From Oerskovia jenensis (GTDB lineage: Bacteria; Actinomycetota; Actinomycetes; Actinomycetales; Cellulomonadaceae): DNA of 64,000 bases. Both the position numbers and the translations under genes were made by a program. The DNA lies in the NCBI RefSeq assembly GCF_016907235.1, contig NZ_JAFBBO010000001.1, positions 496,001 to 560,000 on the forward strand, in the 5' to 3' direction. Under the pieces are notes generated by a model, which searched no databases, had not been told where the DNA came from, and was given only the letters and a program-made list of their open reading frames with translations. Positions 17,583 through 25,387 of this stretch are shown here, in pieces (position 1 is the first letter of the stretch; the number at the start of each line of letters is the position of its first letter).

Positions 17583-18344
17583 GTGAGGCACACCAGCAAC
17601 CGGAGACGGGAGCGCTCGGGCGGCGGCGTCGTCTCCACGACGTTCGGCGTGCTGGGCGAGCTGCTGATCACGCTCGGCATCATCGTCGGGCTGTTCGTGG
17701 TGTGGCAGCTGTGGTGGACCACGGTCCAGTCGAGCCAGGCGGCGTCGACCATTATGACCGAGTTCCAGGAGACGCTTCCGCCGGCTCCGGAGGTCGCCGC
17801 CGAGCTGCGCACCGACGCCCCGCCGGTCCCCGAGGCGGTCGCCGAGGGCGAGACGATCGGCGCGCTCATCGTCCCCACCTGGTACGGCAAGACCGACAAC
17901 ACCATGCCGATCGTCCAGGGCACCACGACCGCGCTGCTGAACAAGGCCGTCGCGGGGCACTACACCCAGACGCAGCAGGTCGGTGAGGTCGGCAACTTCG
18001 CGCTCGCCGGGCACCGGCGCACGTACGGCAACTCGTTCCGGTTCGTCAACGAGCTCGTCGAGGGTGACCAGGTCATCGTCGAGACCGCGACGACCTGGTA
18101 CGTGTACGAGGTCACGAGCCACGAGATCGTCCTGCCGAGCCAGGTCGAGGTCCTCGCCCCCGTGCCCAACCAGCCGGGCGTCGAGCCGACCGAGCGGATC
18201 CTGACCCTCACGACGTGCCACTCCCCCACGCTCGGGGAGTTCGGCAACTCCCACCGGTGGATCACCTACGCGAAGTTCGTCGGCTGGATGGACCGCGCCG
18301 ACGGTATGCCCGAGCAAGTCCTCAACGACCCGGGAGTGCAGTGA
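17583..18344 (+). CDS. Class E sortase
   Basis: A 253-residue membrane-anchored transpeptidase that cleaves LAxTG-type sorting signals and attaches surface proteins to peptidoglycan. After a basic N-terminus comes one membrane helix (about 20-45), then the sortase barrel. The catalytic His144 is in LAGHRRTYG, Cys212 in LTLTTCHSP and Arg225 in GNSHRWITY. The GTG at 17583 places the helix correctly; the open frame further upstream is shadow. TAGGCT at 17522-17527 may be the -10. Its stop overlaps the ATG of the next small membrane protein. Two LASTG proteins in this window (11218-13311, 38425-40566) are plausible substrates. Confidence 0.93.
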   Translation: MRHTSNRRRERSGGGVVSTTFGVLGELLITLGIIVGLFVVWQLWWTTVQSSQAASTIMTEFQETLPPAPEVAAELRTDAPPVPEAVAEGETIGALIVPTWYGKTDNTMPIVQGTTTALLNKAVAGHYTQTQQVGEVGNFALAGHRRTYGNSFRFVNELVEGDQVIVETATTWYVYEVTSHEIVLPSQVEVLAPVPNQPGVEPTERILTLTTCHSPTLGEFGNSHRWITYAKFVGWMDRADGMPEQVLNDPGVQ

Positions 18345-18502
18345 TGTACGGGTGGATCTTCCGGCACCTGCCGGGCAACCGCTTCTGGCAGGTGCTGCAG
18401 TCGCTCGTCCTGGTGGCGGCGGTCGTGGCCGTCCTGTTCACCTGGGTCTTCCCGTGGGTCGCCGACACGTTCAACATCAACGGCGACCCGAACTTCGACT
18501 GA
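18344..18502 (+). CDS. Small single-helix membrane protein coupled to sortase E
   Basis: A 52-residue protein: short aromatic/basic N-terminus (YGWIFRHLPGN), one transmembrane helix (about 17-40) and a short polar tail (NINGDPNFD). The ATG at 18344 overlaps the sortase stop (TGATG), so the two are translationally coupled. Comparable tiny proteins follow class E sortases in many actinobacteria as I recall, but none has an assigned role. It might stabilise or localise the sortase; that is inference. Confidence 0.75.
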   Translation: MYGWIFRHLPGNRFWQVLQSLVLVAAVVAVLFTWVFPWVADTFNINGDPNFD

Positions 18503-18506
18503 GCGG

Positions 18507-19994
18507 CTACGACGAGGCGCGACGAGCGGCGCGTCGCCGAGCGTGCCGGAGCCGACGCTCGGCACGCTCGTCCCGCGCGTACGCCGCGGCGTCGCGGCTG
18601 GACAGCGTGAGCAGGACCAGGATGTCGAGCGCCACGGTGAGCAGGGTCGTGCGGAACGTGATCTGGTTCCCGGACACGGCCCACCCCACGAACGACGACG
18701 TCGTGCTGATCGCGGCGAGCACCATGACGAGGTCCCGCGCCCAGTTGCGGCCCCTGAGGACGCGCCAGGCCAGGAAGAGCTGGAAGAGCGCGACGAGCGA
18801 GAGCAGCACCACGACGAGGACCAGCAGCGGACCCGACGCCTCGTCGATGTCGGCCTGGGTCACACCGTCGCCCAGGAAGAGAGAGCGCAGCGTCTGGTCC
18901 CAGTGCAGCGCGAGGTTCGCGAGCCAGACCAGGTCGGCCACGACGCCCAGCACGACGAGCAGCGCCCCGACCGTGGTGGCCGCGGGCCGGTGCACCGGCC
19001 GCGTCGCGGTCCCGGTGTCGTCCGGTACGGCAGCGCTCGACGCGGGGACCGCGACACCTCGGACGTCCGCGATCGGGAGGTCGCCGTCGGTCCGGATCGC
19101 GTCACCTCCGCCGTTGCGCGCGTGGTAGCCCGTCGAGAAGTCCTCGATGACCTCGACCTCGACGCCGACGTCCGCCCGGCGCAGGGTGGCCACGACGTGG
19201 TCACGCTCCTCGTCGGTGTCGGCCTCGATCTTGTGAGTGACCTGGAGCGTGAACAGGGAGATGCCCACCGACCGGTCGTAGGTCCCGGCCGCGAGCCAGT
19301 CGACGCGGCGCCCGCCCGGCAGCGGCCAGCCCGGCGGGCAGCGCCAGAACCGGATGTGGTGGCGACGTGACGGGTTGCCCTCGACCTCCTGCTGGTACGC
19401 GAAGTCCTGCTGGCGCCCGAACAGGAACAGCGGGCTCACGGGCGCCTGGTCGTAGCTGCGGCGCCCGAGCGTCGCGGCGACGATGCGTCCGCTCGAGGCG
19501 AGCGTGACGTCGTCGGCGAGCGTCCATCCGGCGGCCGCCATCGCGGCGCGGACCTGTTCCTCCTCGCCCAGCAGCGCGAGGTTGACGGGGTCGCCCAGCA
19601 GTCCGTTCGCGGTGCGCGTGCGGCCGATGAAGTACTCGGGCACGTAGAGCGTCGTGAGGATGCGGTGCAGGCGCGGCAGCGCGAGATAGGCGATGACGAG
19701 CCACACCGCGACGACGTAGAGGATCGCGAACCAGCCGAGGTGGATCGACTCGCTCAGCACGAGCCACGCGAGCCACACGGCCGCGAGACCCGCGAAGACG
19801 AAGAAGAACCCGTCGCCCAGCTCGACGAGCCGGCGGCTCAGGCCGCCCCGCCGGGTCGGCTCGGCAGACGGGCCGGCAGACGGGCCGGCAGACAGGCCGG
19901 CTGGCGCGGCGACGGTCTCGGCGGGCCCGCCCGCGGGCACGTCGACGCGCGCAGCGGTGCTGCGGGCGGCGTCGGGCGCGCTCTCGCGGGTCAC
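18507..19994 (-). CDS. Membrane protein with LssY C-terminal-like domain
   Basis: A 495-residue protein. It has a Gly/Pro/Ala-rich N-terminus containing a short internal repeat (GPSAGPSAEP; a roughly 12-bp DNA repeat near 19863-19900) and two helices (about 57-103). Next is a soluble domain of about 190 residues with RTANGLLGDPVNLALLG, SPLFLFGRQQDFAYQ, RRHHIRFWRCP and DRSVGISLFTLQVTHKI, matching the LssY_C family as I know it. Four more membrane helices follow. LssY_C is otherwise found with PAP2-like or secretion-linked membrane proteins; function is unknown. It is convergent with the sortase pair, 4 nt apart. Confidence 0.78.
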   Translation of the reverse strand: MTRESAPDAARSTAARVDVPAGGPAETVAAPAGLSAGPSAGPSAEPTRRGGLSRRLVELGDGFFFVFAGLAAVWLAWLVLSESIHLGWFAILYVVAVWLVIAYLALPRLHRILTTLYVPEYFIGRTRTANGLLGDPVNLALLGEEEQVRAAMAAAGWTLADDVTLASSGRIVAATLGRRSYDQAPVSPLFLFGRQQDFAYQQEVEGNPSRRHHIRFWRCPPGWPLPGGRRVDWLAAGTYDRSVGISLFTLQVTHKIEADTDEERDHVVATLRRADVGVEVEVIEDFSTGYHARNGGGDAIRTDGDLPIADVRGVAVPASSAAVPDDTGTATRPVHRPAATTVGALLVVLGVVADLVWLANLALHWDQTLRSLFLGDGVTQADIDEASGPLLVLVVVLLSLVALFQLFLAWRVLRGRNWARDLVMVLAAISTTSSFVGWAVSGNQITFRTTLLTVALDILVLLTLSSRDAAAYARDERAERRLRHARRRAARRASS

Positions 19995-20074
19995 GCTCCC
20001 ACCCTAGGTCGCGCGGCGGGTTCAGGCCGGGCGAGGGCCCGGGCCGTCGCCCGGGCGACGCACGCCCCAGCGCG

Positions 20075-20308
20075 TCAGACCGAGCAGTCGCAGACCGGGT
20101 TGAACTGGACGACCTCGTCGCCGAGCTCGGGGTGGGCCCACGCCTGCGCCTCGGCGAGCGAGGCGAAGCGGCGTCCGGCGAGGCGCCCGTTGGCGAACAG
20201 GACCCCTGCCTCGATCTGTTCGCGGACGTCGTCGGGGTCCCCCACCCCGACCGCACCGGTGGACCCCGCTGTGCGGGTGGTCGTGGTCGTGGTCGTCGAC
20301 ATGCTCAT
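20075..20308 (-). CDS. Small protein of unknown function
   Basis: 77 residues. A Thr-rich N-terminus (MSMSTTTTTTTRT) leads to a compact part with FANGRLAGRRFASLAEAQAWAHPELGD and a Cys pair near the end (PVCDCSV). I do not recognise the family. The VCDC end could bind a metal or be redox active, but nothing else supports it. Starts at 20308 or 20302 are both possible; an AGGACAT stretch precedes 20308. It sits between the LssY-C gene and alkA on the same strand. Confidence 0.6.
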   Translation of the reverse strand: MSMSTTTTTTTRTAGSTGAVGVGDPDDVREQIEAGVLFANGRLAGRRFASLAEAQAWAHPELGDEVVQFNPVCDCSV

Positions 20309-20361
20309 GTCCTGCCTCTCGGTCGGTGGTCCTCTTCCAGTATGGCTCGGGGCCGGGCGGG

Positions 20362-21297
20362 TCAGTAGGCCGTGTGCGTCCAGAGGTGGAACAGCGCGTA
20401 GGCCCGCACGGGCGACCAGACCTCGGACGCGCGCGCCGCGGCGCGGGCGTCGATCCCGCCCAGGGCCTTGCGCAGCACGAGGTCCCCGGGCACGAACCCG
20501 TCCCGGTCCCCCAGCACCTTGACCGACAGGTAGTCGACGGTCCAGGGCCCGATCCCCGGCAGGGCCAGCAGCCGGGCGCGCGTGTCCGCGAGCGTCGCCG
20601 GGTCGCCTGCCGTGCCCGGCCCGAGCGTCAGCCCGTCCGCGCAGGCCGTGGCGAGCGCGAGCAGCGTCCGGGTCCGGGCGCCCGTGATCCCGACGGCGGA
20701 CTGCAGCTCCGCGGCCTGCGCGCCGGCGAGCGTGTCCGGGTCGGGGAAGAGCCGCAGGCCGTCCGAACCGGCGACGTCCGCGTCGCGCCCGTACGCGGCC
20801 GCGAGCCGTCCCGCGAAGGTCCGGCACGCGGCGAGCGAGACCTGCTGACCCAGGACCGTCGTGACCGCGGCCTCGAACCCGGAGGGGTGCCCGACGACGC
20901 GCAGACCGGGACGTGCGGCGAGCAGGGGCGCGAGCACGGGGTCGGCGCCGAGGACGGTGTGCACGGTCGCGAGGTCGGCGTCGGCGTCGAACCAACGAGC
21001 GACCACGGCACAGACCTCGTCGGCGTCCGGCCCGCTCCCCCGGACCTCGATCTCCTCGGGCGTCAGCCGCACGGTCACTGCCGCCGTGCCCGAGCGCGTC
21101 TCGACGAGCCGCGTCACCTCGCCGTGCGCGGCGTCGGAGCGGTCGACCCGGTCGACGCCGGGCACGGCGTGCGCGACGAGCGTCGCGAGCGCCGAGGCCG
21201 CGTCGAAGGGCTGGGCCACGGCCACGCGCCGCGTCCAGGCCACCGCCTCGGGCGCGCCGGCTCCCGGGAGGGTCGCGGCGCCGTCGGGCAGCGTCAT
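20362..21297 (-). CDS. alkA: DNA-3-methyladenine glycosylase II (AlkA-like)
   Basis: A 311-residue base-excision glycosylase. The N-terminal half has the AlkA beta-domain; the C-terminal half is the HhH-GPD fold with HPSGFEAAVTTVLGQQVSLAA, the hairpin LPGIGPWTVDYLSVK and the catalytic Asp in DGFVPGDL. It removes 3-methyladenine and related alkylated bases. ATG 21297 overlaps the upstream ogt stop by 4 nt (ATGA), so it is the third gene of a coupled sigma-ogt-alkA unit. Confidence 0.92.
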   Translation of the reverse strand: MTLPDGAATLPGAGAPEAVAWTRRVAVAQPFDAASALATLVAHAVPGVDRVDRSDAAHGEVTRLVETRSGTAAVTVRLTPEEIEVRGSGPDADEVCAVVARWFDADADLATVHTVLGADPVLAPLLAARPGLRVVGHPSGFEAAVTTVLGQQVSLAACRTFAGRLAAAYGRDADVAGSDGLRLFPDPDTLAGAQAAELQSAVGITGARTRTLLALATACADGLTLGPGTAGDPATLADTRARLLALPGIGPWTVDYLSVKVLGDRDGFVPGDLVLRKALGGIDARAAARASEVWSPVRAYALFHLWTHTAY

Positions 21298-21944
21298 GCC
21301 GCGTGCTCCAGGGCGAGCAGGAGGCGCTTGGCCTCCGGGCCGCCCGCGTAGCTGCCGCTCGTGCCGTCCGAGCGCACGACGCGGTGGCACGGCACGACGA
21401 GCGGCAGCGGGTTCTTGGCGCACGCGGTCCCCACGGCCCGCACGGCGCGCGGGCTGCCCGCGGCGACCGCGACCTGGGCGTAGGACGCGGTGCGGCCGTA
21501 CCCGATGTCGCGCAGGTGGGTCAGCACCTCGCGCCGGAACGGGCCGGAGGCCATGGTCAGGTCGAGCGGCAGGTCGAACGCGCGGCGCTCGCCCGCGAAG
21601 TACTCGTCGATCTCGGTCGCGAGCCGATCGAGGCGCCCCGGGGAGCGCAGGACACGGGGGCTCACGGTGCGGGCGATGCGGTCGAGCACGGCGTCGTGCC
21701 CCTCGACGTCGAACGCGATGCGCACGACGCCCACGTCGGTCGCGGCGAGCAGCAGCGTGCCCACGGGGGTGTCGAGCGTGCGGTAGGCGACGTCGAGCAG
21801 GCCCGACGACGCAGCGCCCGCCGCGAGGCGCTCGTGCAGCCGCGAGAGCGTGGCCCGGGAGTCGTCGGCGGGCGCGGCGCCGCGGTCGAGCGCGGTCCCG
21901 AGGGCCGCGAGGAAGGCGACGTCGTCGGACGAGGTGTCACTCAT
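21294..21944 (-). CDS. ogt: Methylated-DNA--protein-cysteine methyltransferase (first Ogt paralogue)
   Basis: A 216-residue suicide alkyltransferase repairing O6-alkylguanine. The active-site block is VVPCHRVVRSDG, preceded by RAVGTACAKNPLP and the helix-turn-helix GYGRTASYAQVA. The N-terminal ~45 residues (polar, helical, LAALGTALDRG) are longer than in simple Ogt proteins and are absent from the second paralogue at 22563. ATG 21944 overlaps the sigma-factor stop by 4 nt, and its own stop overlaps alkA by 4 nt. Confidence 0.94.
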   Translation of the reverse strand: MSDTSSDDVAFLAALGTALDRGAAPADDSRATLSRLHERLAAGAASSGLLDVAYRTLDTPVGTLLLAATDVGVVRIAFDVEGHDAVLDRIARTVSPRVLRSPGRLDRLATEIDEYFAGERRAFDLPLDLTMASGPFRREVLTHLRDIGYGRTASYAQVAVAAGSPRAVRAVGTACAKNPLPLVVPCHRVVRSDGTSGSYAGGPEAKRLLLALEHAA

Positions 21945-22495
21945 GAGGCACTTCCCTTCGAGGGAGGAGTGGGCGAGGGGGCCGCCGACCGGGCAGAAGA
22001 CGAGGAGCGGGCGGGTGGGTACGTCCGCCGCAGCGCCGCCATGCCGTCGGACGCGGCGCGGCGCGCGGCCTCGGCGCTGCCACCGAGGATCGCTGCCACC
22101 TCCAGGTAGGGCAGGCCCGCGACGTGGTGGTAGGCCACGGCCTGGCGCTGCTTGGGCGGCAGGGCCGCGAGCGCCCGCCACAGGTCGTCGTCGCTCTGGT
22201 CGATGCGCCGTTCGGGAAGCCCGTCGCGGCTGGGCCGGTGGGTGATCTCGGCGACGTCGGGCACCGCGATCGGGGCCCGGGCGCGCACGCGGGTCACGTC
22301 GATCGCCTTGCGGTGCGCGATCGTCACGAGCCACGCCTCGACGTTGGCCCCCTCGTCGAGGCGCGGGTACGCCACGAGGGCCGACAGGAACGTCTCGGAC
22401 CAGGCGTCCTCGGCGTCGACGGGACCGAGGACCGCGCGGCACACCCGCAGGACCGTGGCACCGTGCTCGGCGACGACGCGTTCGAAGGGCTTCAC
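21941..22495 (-). CDS. ECF-type RNA polymerase sigma factor
   Basis: About 184 residues. Region 2 covers DAEDAWSETFLSALVAYPRL and VEAWLVTIAHRKAIDVTR. Region 4 covers ALAALPPKQRQAVAYHHVAGLPYLEVAAILG and the following recognition helix. A Ser/Pro-rich tail ends the protein. No anti-sigma gene is next to it; instead it is translationally coupled to ogt and alkA, so it may autoregulate a DNA-alkylation response. The start is uncertain: GTG 22495 gives a tidy N-terminus (VKPFERVVAEHG), while GTG 22546 would add 17 residues. Confidence 0.88.
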   Translation of the reverse strand: MKPFERVVAEHGATVLRVCRAVLGPVDAEDAWSETFLSALVAYPRLDEGANVEAWLVTIAHRKAIDVTRVRARAPIAVPDVAEITHRPSRDGLPERRIDQSDDDLWRALAALPPKQRQAVAYHHVAGLPYLEVAAILGGSAEAARRAASDGMAALRRTYPPARSSSSARSAAPSPTPPSKGSAS

Positions 22496-22562
22496 GTCGG
22501 GTAGACGCCGCCGGGGCGCAGAACGTGAGGTGCCGGGCGACGGCACGGCACGGCGGTGACCA

Positions 22563-23156
22563 TCAGAAGAGCCTGGTCGCGCGCGTCTCGTCGGACTCCT
22601 CGAGGGCCAGCAGGAACCGCTTGCGCTCGAGCCCGCCCGCGTACCCCGTGAGGGACCCGTCGGCGCCGACCACGCGGTGGCACGGCACGACGATGCTCAG
22701 CGGGTTCTGGCCGTTGGCCGCCCCGACCGCGCGCGCCAGGTTCCGGTCGCCGAGCGCGAGCGCGAGGTCGCCGTAGGACCGCGTCTCGCCGTACGGGATC
22801 TGGGCGAGCAACGCCCAGACCTTCTTCTGGAAGCCGTCCCCGACCGGCGCGAGGTCGAGGTCGAAGTCGCGCCGCGTCCCCGCGAAGTACTCCCCGACCT
22901 GGACGCGGACCTCCTCGAACGCGTCGTCGTCCCGCTCGCCGAAGGTCTCGCCCGTGGGGCGTCGCCGGTGGGCGTCGAAGTACAGCGCGCGCAGCCCGTC
23001 GCTCGTGCCGACCGCCGTGAGATCGCCCACGGGCGAGGCGATCAGCGCGTGGCGCACGGTGCGCGGCGGGGCCGGCAGGTCCTGCCGATCGGGGGGCTCG
23101 AGCACGGTGACGTCTCCCGTCCTGGTCGTGCGCTGCGTGTCGTCGATGTGTCCCAT
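22563..23156 (-). CDS. ogt: Methylated-DNA--protein-cysteine methyltransferase (second Ogt paralogue)
   Basis: A 197-residue Ogt-type protein with SIVVPCHRVVGADGSLTGYAGGLERK around the active Cys and a typical wing sequence IPYGETRSYGDLALALG. It is clearly a different paralogue from the ogt at 21294, lacking that protein's N-terminal extension and differing throughout. It lies 67 nt upstream of the sigma factor on the same strand, so it could be co-transcribed. ATG 23156 is chosen; the open frame to 23252 looks like leader sequence. Confidence 0.94.
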   Translation of the reverse strand: MGHIDDTQRTTRTGDVTVLEPPDRQDLPAPPRTVRHALIASPVGDLTAVGTSDGLRALYFDAHRRRPTGETFGERDDDAFEEVRVQVGEYFAGTRRDFDLDLAPVGDGFQKKVWALLAQIPYGETRSYGDLALALGDRNLARAVGAANGQNPLSIVVPCHRVVGADGSLTGYAGGLERKRFLLALEESDETRATRLF

Positions 23157-23290
23157 GCACTGTAGACGCCAGGGTCCGACAAGACGTGAGGTCCGGTGTC
23201 GGTCCCTCGCGGGTAGGGTGTGCTGTCGCGTCGGACAGACCGCGCGAACCACACTTGCTGGACGAACACGACCGACGGGACGAACACATC

Positions 23291-24100
23291 ATGATGGGTG
23301 GCCACCACGCCGCCTGCGGCGCGGCCGCATGGGTGGCGGTCACCTCGACCGCCCCGTACACGCTCGGCATCTACCCCGTCTCGGACGTGGGCGTCATCAC
23401 GGGCGCGATCGTGTGCGCGGGCGCGGCCCTGCTGCCCGACGCCGACCACCACTCGGGCACGATCGCGCACTCGCTGCCCCCCGTCTCGGAAGGCGTCGCG
23501 AACCTCGTCGAGACCATCTCCGGCGGGCACCGGCGCGGGACGCACTCGATCCTGGGGATCGCAGTCTTCACCGCGCTAGCGTGGCTCGCGGGACTCGTGA
23601 CGTACGAGTCGGACACGTTCGGGACCATCGCGGTCGGGGCCGGCGTCGTCGCGATCCTGCTCGTCGCGTTCGCGCTCAAGGCCCTCAAGCTCACGCGCGG
23701 GGGCAAGCTCGGACCGTGGATCGGGTCGATCACGATCGCGATCCTCATCGCTCTCCTGGCCCCCGAGGAGTGGAACTGGCTCCCCGTGGCGGTCGGGCTC
23801 GGTGTCACGGTCCACATCATCGGCGACGTCATGACCACGGGCGGGTGCCCGCTGCTGTGGCCCATCACGTTCAAGGCGCCGCGCTGGGTGCGCAGGACCA
23901 ACGTGCTCAACGACATCTGGCGCCCCGGCGGCAACTTCGCGCTGCCCGTCCTGGGCAACGCCGGCTCGGTGCGCGAGTGGCTGTTCCTGATCCCCGTCAC
24001 CGCGTACGCCGTCGCGGGCGTGGTGTGGTCGCTGCTGACCCAGATGGGCCTCGACACGAGCGGCACGTACACGCTGCTCGTGTCCTCGTTCGGAGGCTGA
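23291..24100 (+). CDS. Membrane-bound metal-dependent hydrolase (YdjM/DUF457 family)
   Basis: A 269-residue integral membrane protein with family motifs in membrane-proximal loops: MGGHHAACG near the start, LLPDADHHSGT, GGHRRGTHS and VHIIGDVMTTGGCP. These His/Asp clusters are typical of the YdjM-like family, annotated as predicted metal-dependent hydrolases. In E. coli ydjM is LexA-regulated, but I see no SOS box here. ATG ATG at 23291/23294 are alternative starts. The biochemical reaction is unproven. Divergent from ogt. Confidence 0.85.
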   Translation: MMGGHHAACGAAAWVAVTSTAPYTLGIYPVSDVGVITGAIVCAGAALLPDADHHSGTIAHSLPPVSEGVANLVETISGGHRRGTHSILGIAVFTALAWLAGLVTYESDTFGTIAVGAGVVAILLVAFALKALKLTRGGKLGPWIGSITIAILIALLAPEEWNWLPVAVGLGVTVHIIGDVMTTGGCPLLWPITFKAPRWVRRTNVLNDIWRPGGNFALPVLGNAGSVREWLFLIPVTAYAVAGVVWSLLTQMGLDTSGTYTLLVSSFGG

Positions 24101-24117
24101 CGGGCAGATCCGACGTT

Positions 24118-24163
24118 CGTGTCAGAACCAGCGTGGACCGGGGTGCTCGCTCGTTCTGACACG
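24118..24163. terminator. Inverted repeat downstream of the ydjM-like gene
   Basis: Perfect 11-nt arms (24118-24128, 24153-24163). An inner AGCG/CGCT pairing (24130-24133, 24148-24151) extends the hairpin. It starts 18 nt after the stop at 24100 and has no T tract. It is probably a terminator; a protein operator cannot be excluded. The remaining ~220 nt to the RIO kinase start show no further gene. Confidence 0.6.
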
Positions 24164-24388
24164 CCCGGGCGGGTCTGCTTGAGAGTCGGATATTCCGTTG
24201 CCCACCCCCGCCGCCAGGTGCGAGGGTGGGCACGTCCGCCGGAGAAGGTCCGGCACGAGCGCGCGGCCAGGGGCCGCGAGAAGGAGAGGTGTCGTGATGA
24301 CCGTCGTCGTCGTTCCCCACGCCTCCACCTTCCCGAGGAGCCCCGGCCGCTGACGCCGGCTCCTCACCTCACCCGAGGAGCCCCACCC

Positions 24389-25360
24389 GTGCACGAGCAC
24401 ATCGACCTTCCCGCACTCCCCCGCTCCACCCCCGCGTCCGGCACGTTCGACGCCGAGGCTCTCGCCGCCTTCCACGACGGCTCGCCCGACCGCGCCCTGG
24501 GACGCACCTCCTTCCCGGGCGATGCCGTCGAGGACGACGACCCCGGGCTCGACCCCGACCAGCGCTGGTCCACGTGGTCGAGCGTCGAGAAGGGCATGCG
24601 CGGACCCGAGCCCCGACCCGGCTGGGTCGTGACCGCCGACGCCGCGATCGACACCGACCTCGGCGTCCTCAAGACGGGCAAGGAGGCCGACGTCTTCCTG
24701 CTCGAACGCGCCGTGCCCGACGACCCCGACCAGTTCTCGCTGCTCGCCGCCAAGCGCTACCGCAGCTCCCAGCACCGCGCGTTCCACCGTGACTCGGCGT
24801 ACGTCGAGGGTCGCCAGGTGCGGCGCTCGCGCGACCGGCGCGCGATCGAGCGCAAGTCCTCGTACGGGCGCGAGGCCGCGGCCGCGCAGTGGGCCAACGC
24901 CGAGTTCGCGGCGCTGACGATGCTGTGGTCCGCCGGGGCCCCGGTCCCGTACCCGGTCCAGATCGACGGGACCGAGATCCTCATGGAGTTCGTCGGGGAG
25001 CACGCGAGCAGCGGCGAGGTCGACGGGTCGCCCGCGAGCCGCGTCGCGGCCCCACGCCTGGCCCGCGTCCGACCCGACGCCGGCACGGTCGAGGCGTACT
25101 GGGACCAGCTCCGGCACGCGATGGGGATCCTCGCCGCGCACGGGTACGCGCACGGCGACCTGTCGCCCTACAACGTGCTGGCCCAGGGTGGGCGCATCGT
25201 GATCATCGACCTGCCGCAGGTGCTCGACCTCGTCGCGAACCCGCACGGCACCGACCTGCTGATGCGCGACTGCCGGACCATGTGCGCGTGGTTCCGCTCC
25301 CGGGGGCTCGACGTCGACGAGGGCGAGCTGTTCGCCGAGCTCATCGCGCAGGCGTGGTGA
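24389..25360 (+). CDS. RIO1-family atypical serine kinase
   Basis: A 323-residue protein. An acidic, disordered N-terminus (to about residue 85) precedes the RIO kinase domain with the flexible P-loop LKTGKEADVFLLE, the phosphate-anchoring Lys in LAAKRYRSS, the catalytic loop HGDLSPYNVL and the metal-binding IIDLPQ. RIO kinases act as ATPases or kinases in ribosome maturation in eukaryotes and archaea; the bacterial role is largely unknown. The GTG start at 24389 has a GAGGAG Shine-Dalgarno 8 nt upstream, which decides it against the longer open frame. Confidence 0.9.
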   Translation: MHEHIDLPALPRSTPASGTFDAEALAAFHDGSPDRALGRTSFPGDAVEDDDPGLDPDQRWSTWSSVEKGMRGPEPRPGWVVTADAAIDTDLGVLKTGKEADVFLLERAVPDDPDQFSLLAAKRYRSSQHRAFHRDSAYVEGRQVRRSRDRRAIERKSSYGREAAAAQWANAEFAALTMLWSAGAPVPYPVQIDGTEILMEFVGEHASSGEVDGSPASRVAAPRLARVRPDAGTVEAYWDQLRHAMGILAAHGYAHGDLSPYNVLAQGGRIVIIDLPQVLDLVANPHGTDLLMRDCRTMCAWFRSRGLDVDEGELFAELIAQAW

Positions 25361-25387
25361 GGTCGTGCGGTCCGGCAGAATGACCGG

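Noticed and set aside
18344-18502. CrgA/FtsL-type divisome protein
   Set aside because: Only one helix and 52 residues, with no CrgA motifs; overlap with the sortase gene argues for a sortase-linked role.
24118-24163. LexA or other operator upstream of the RIO kinase
   Set aside because: The palindrome lacks the TCGAAC-N4-GTTCGA pattern and lies just after a stop codon over 200 nt from the next start, so a terminator is more likely.
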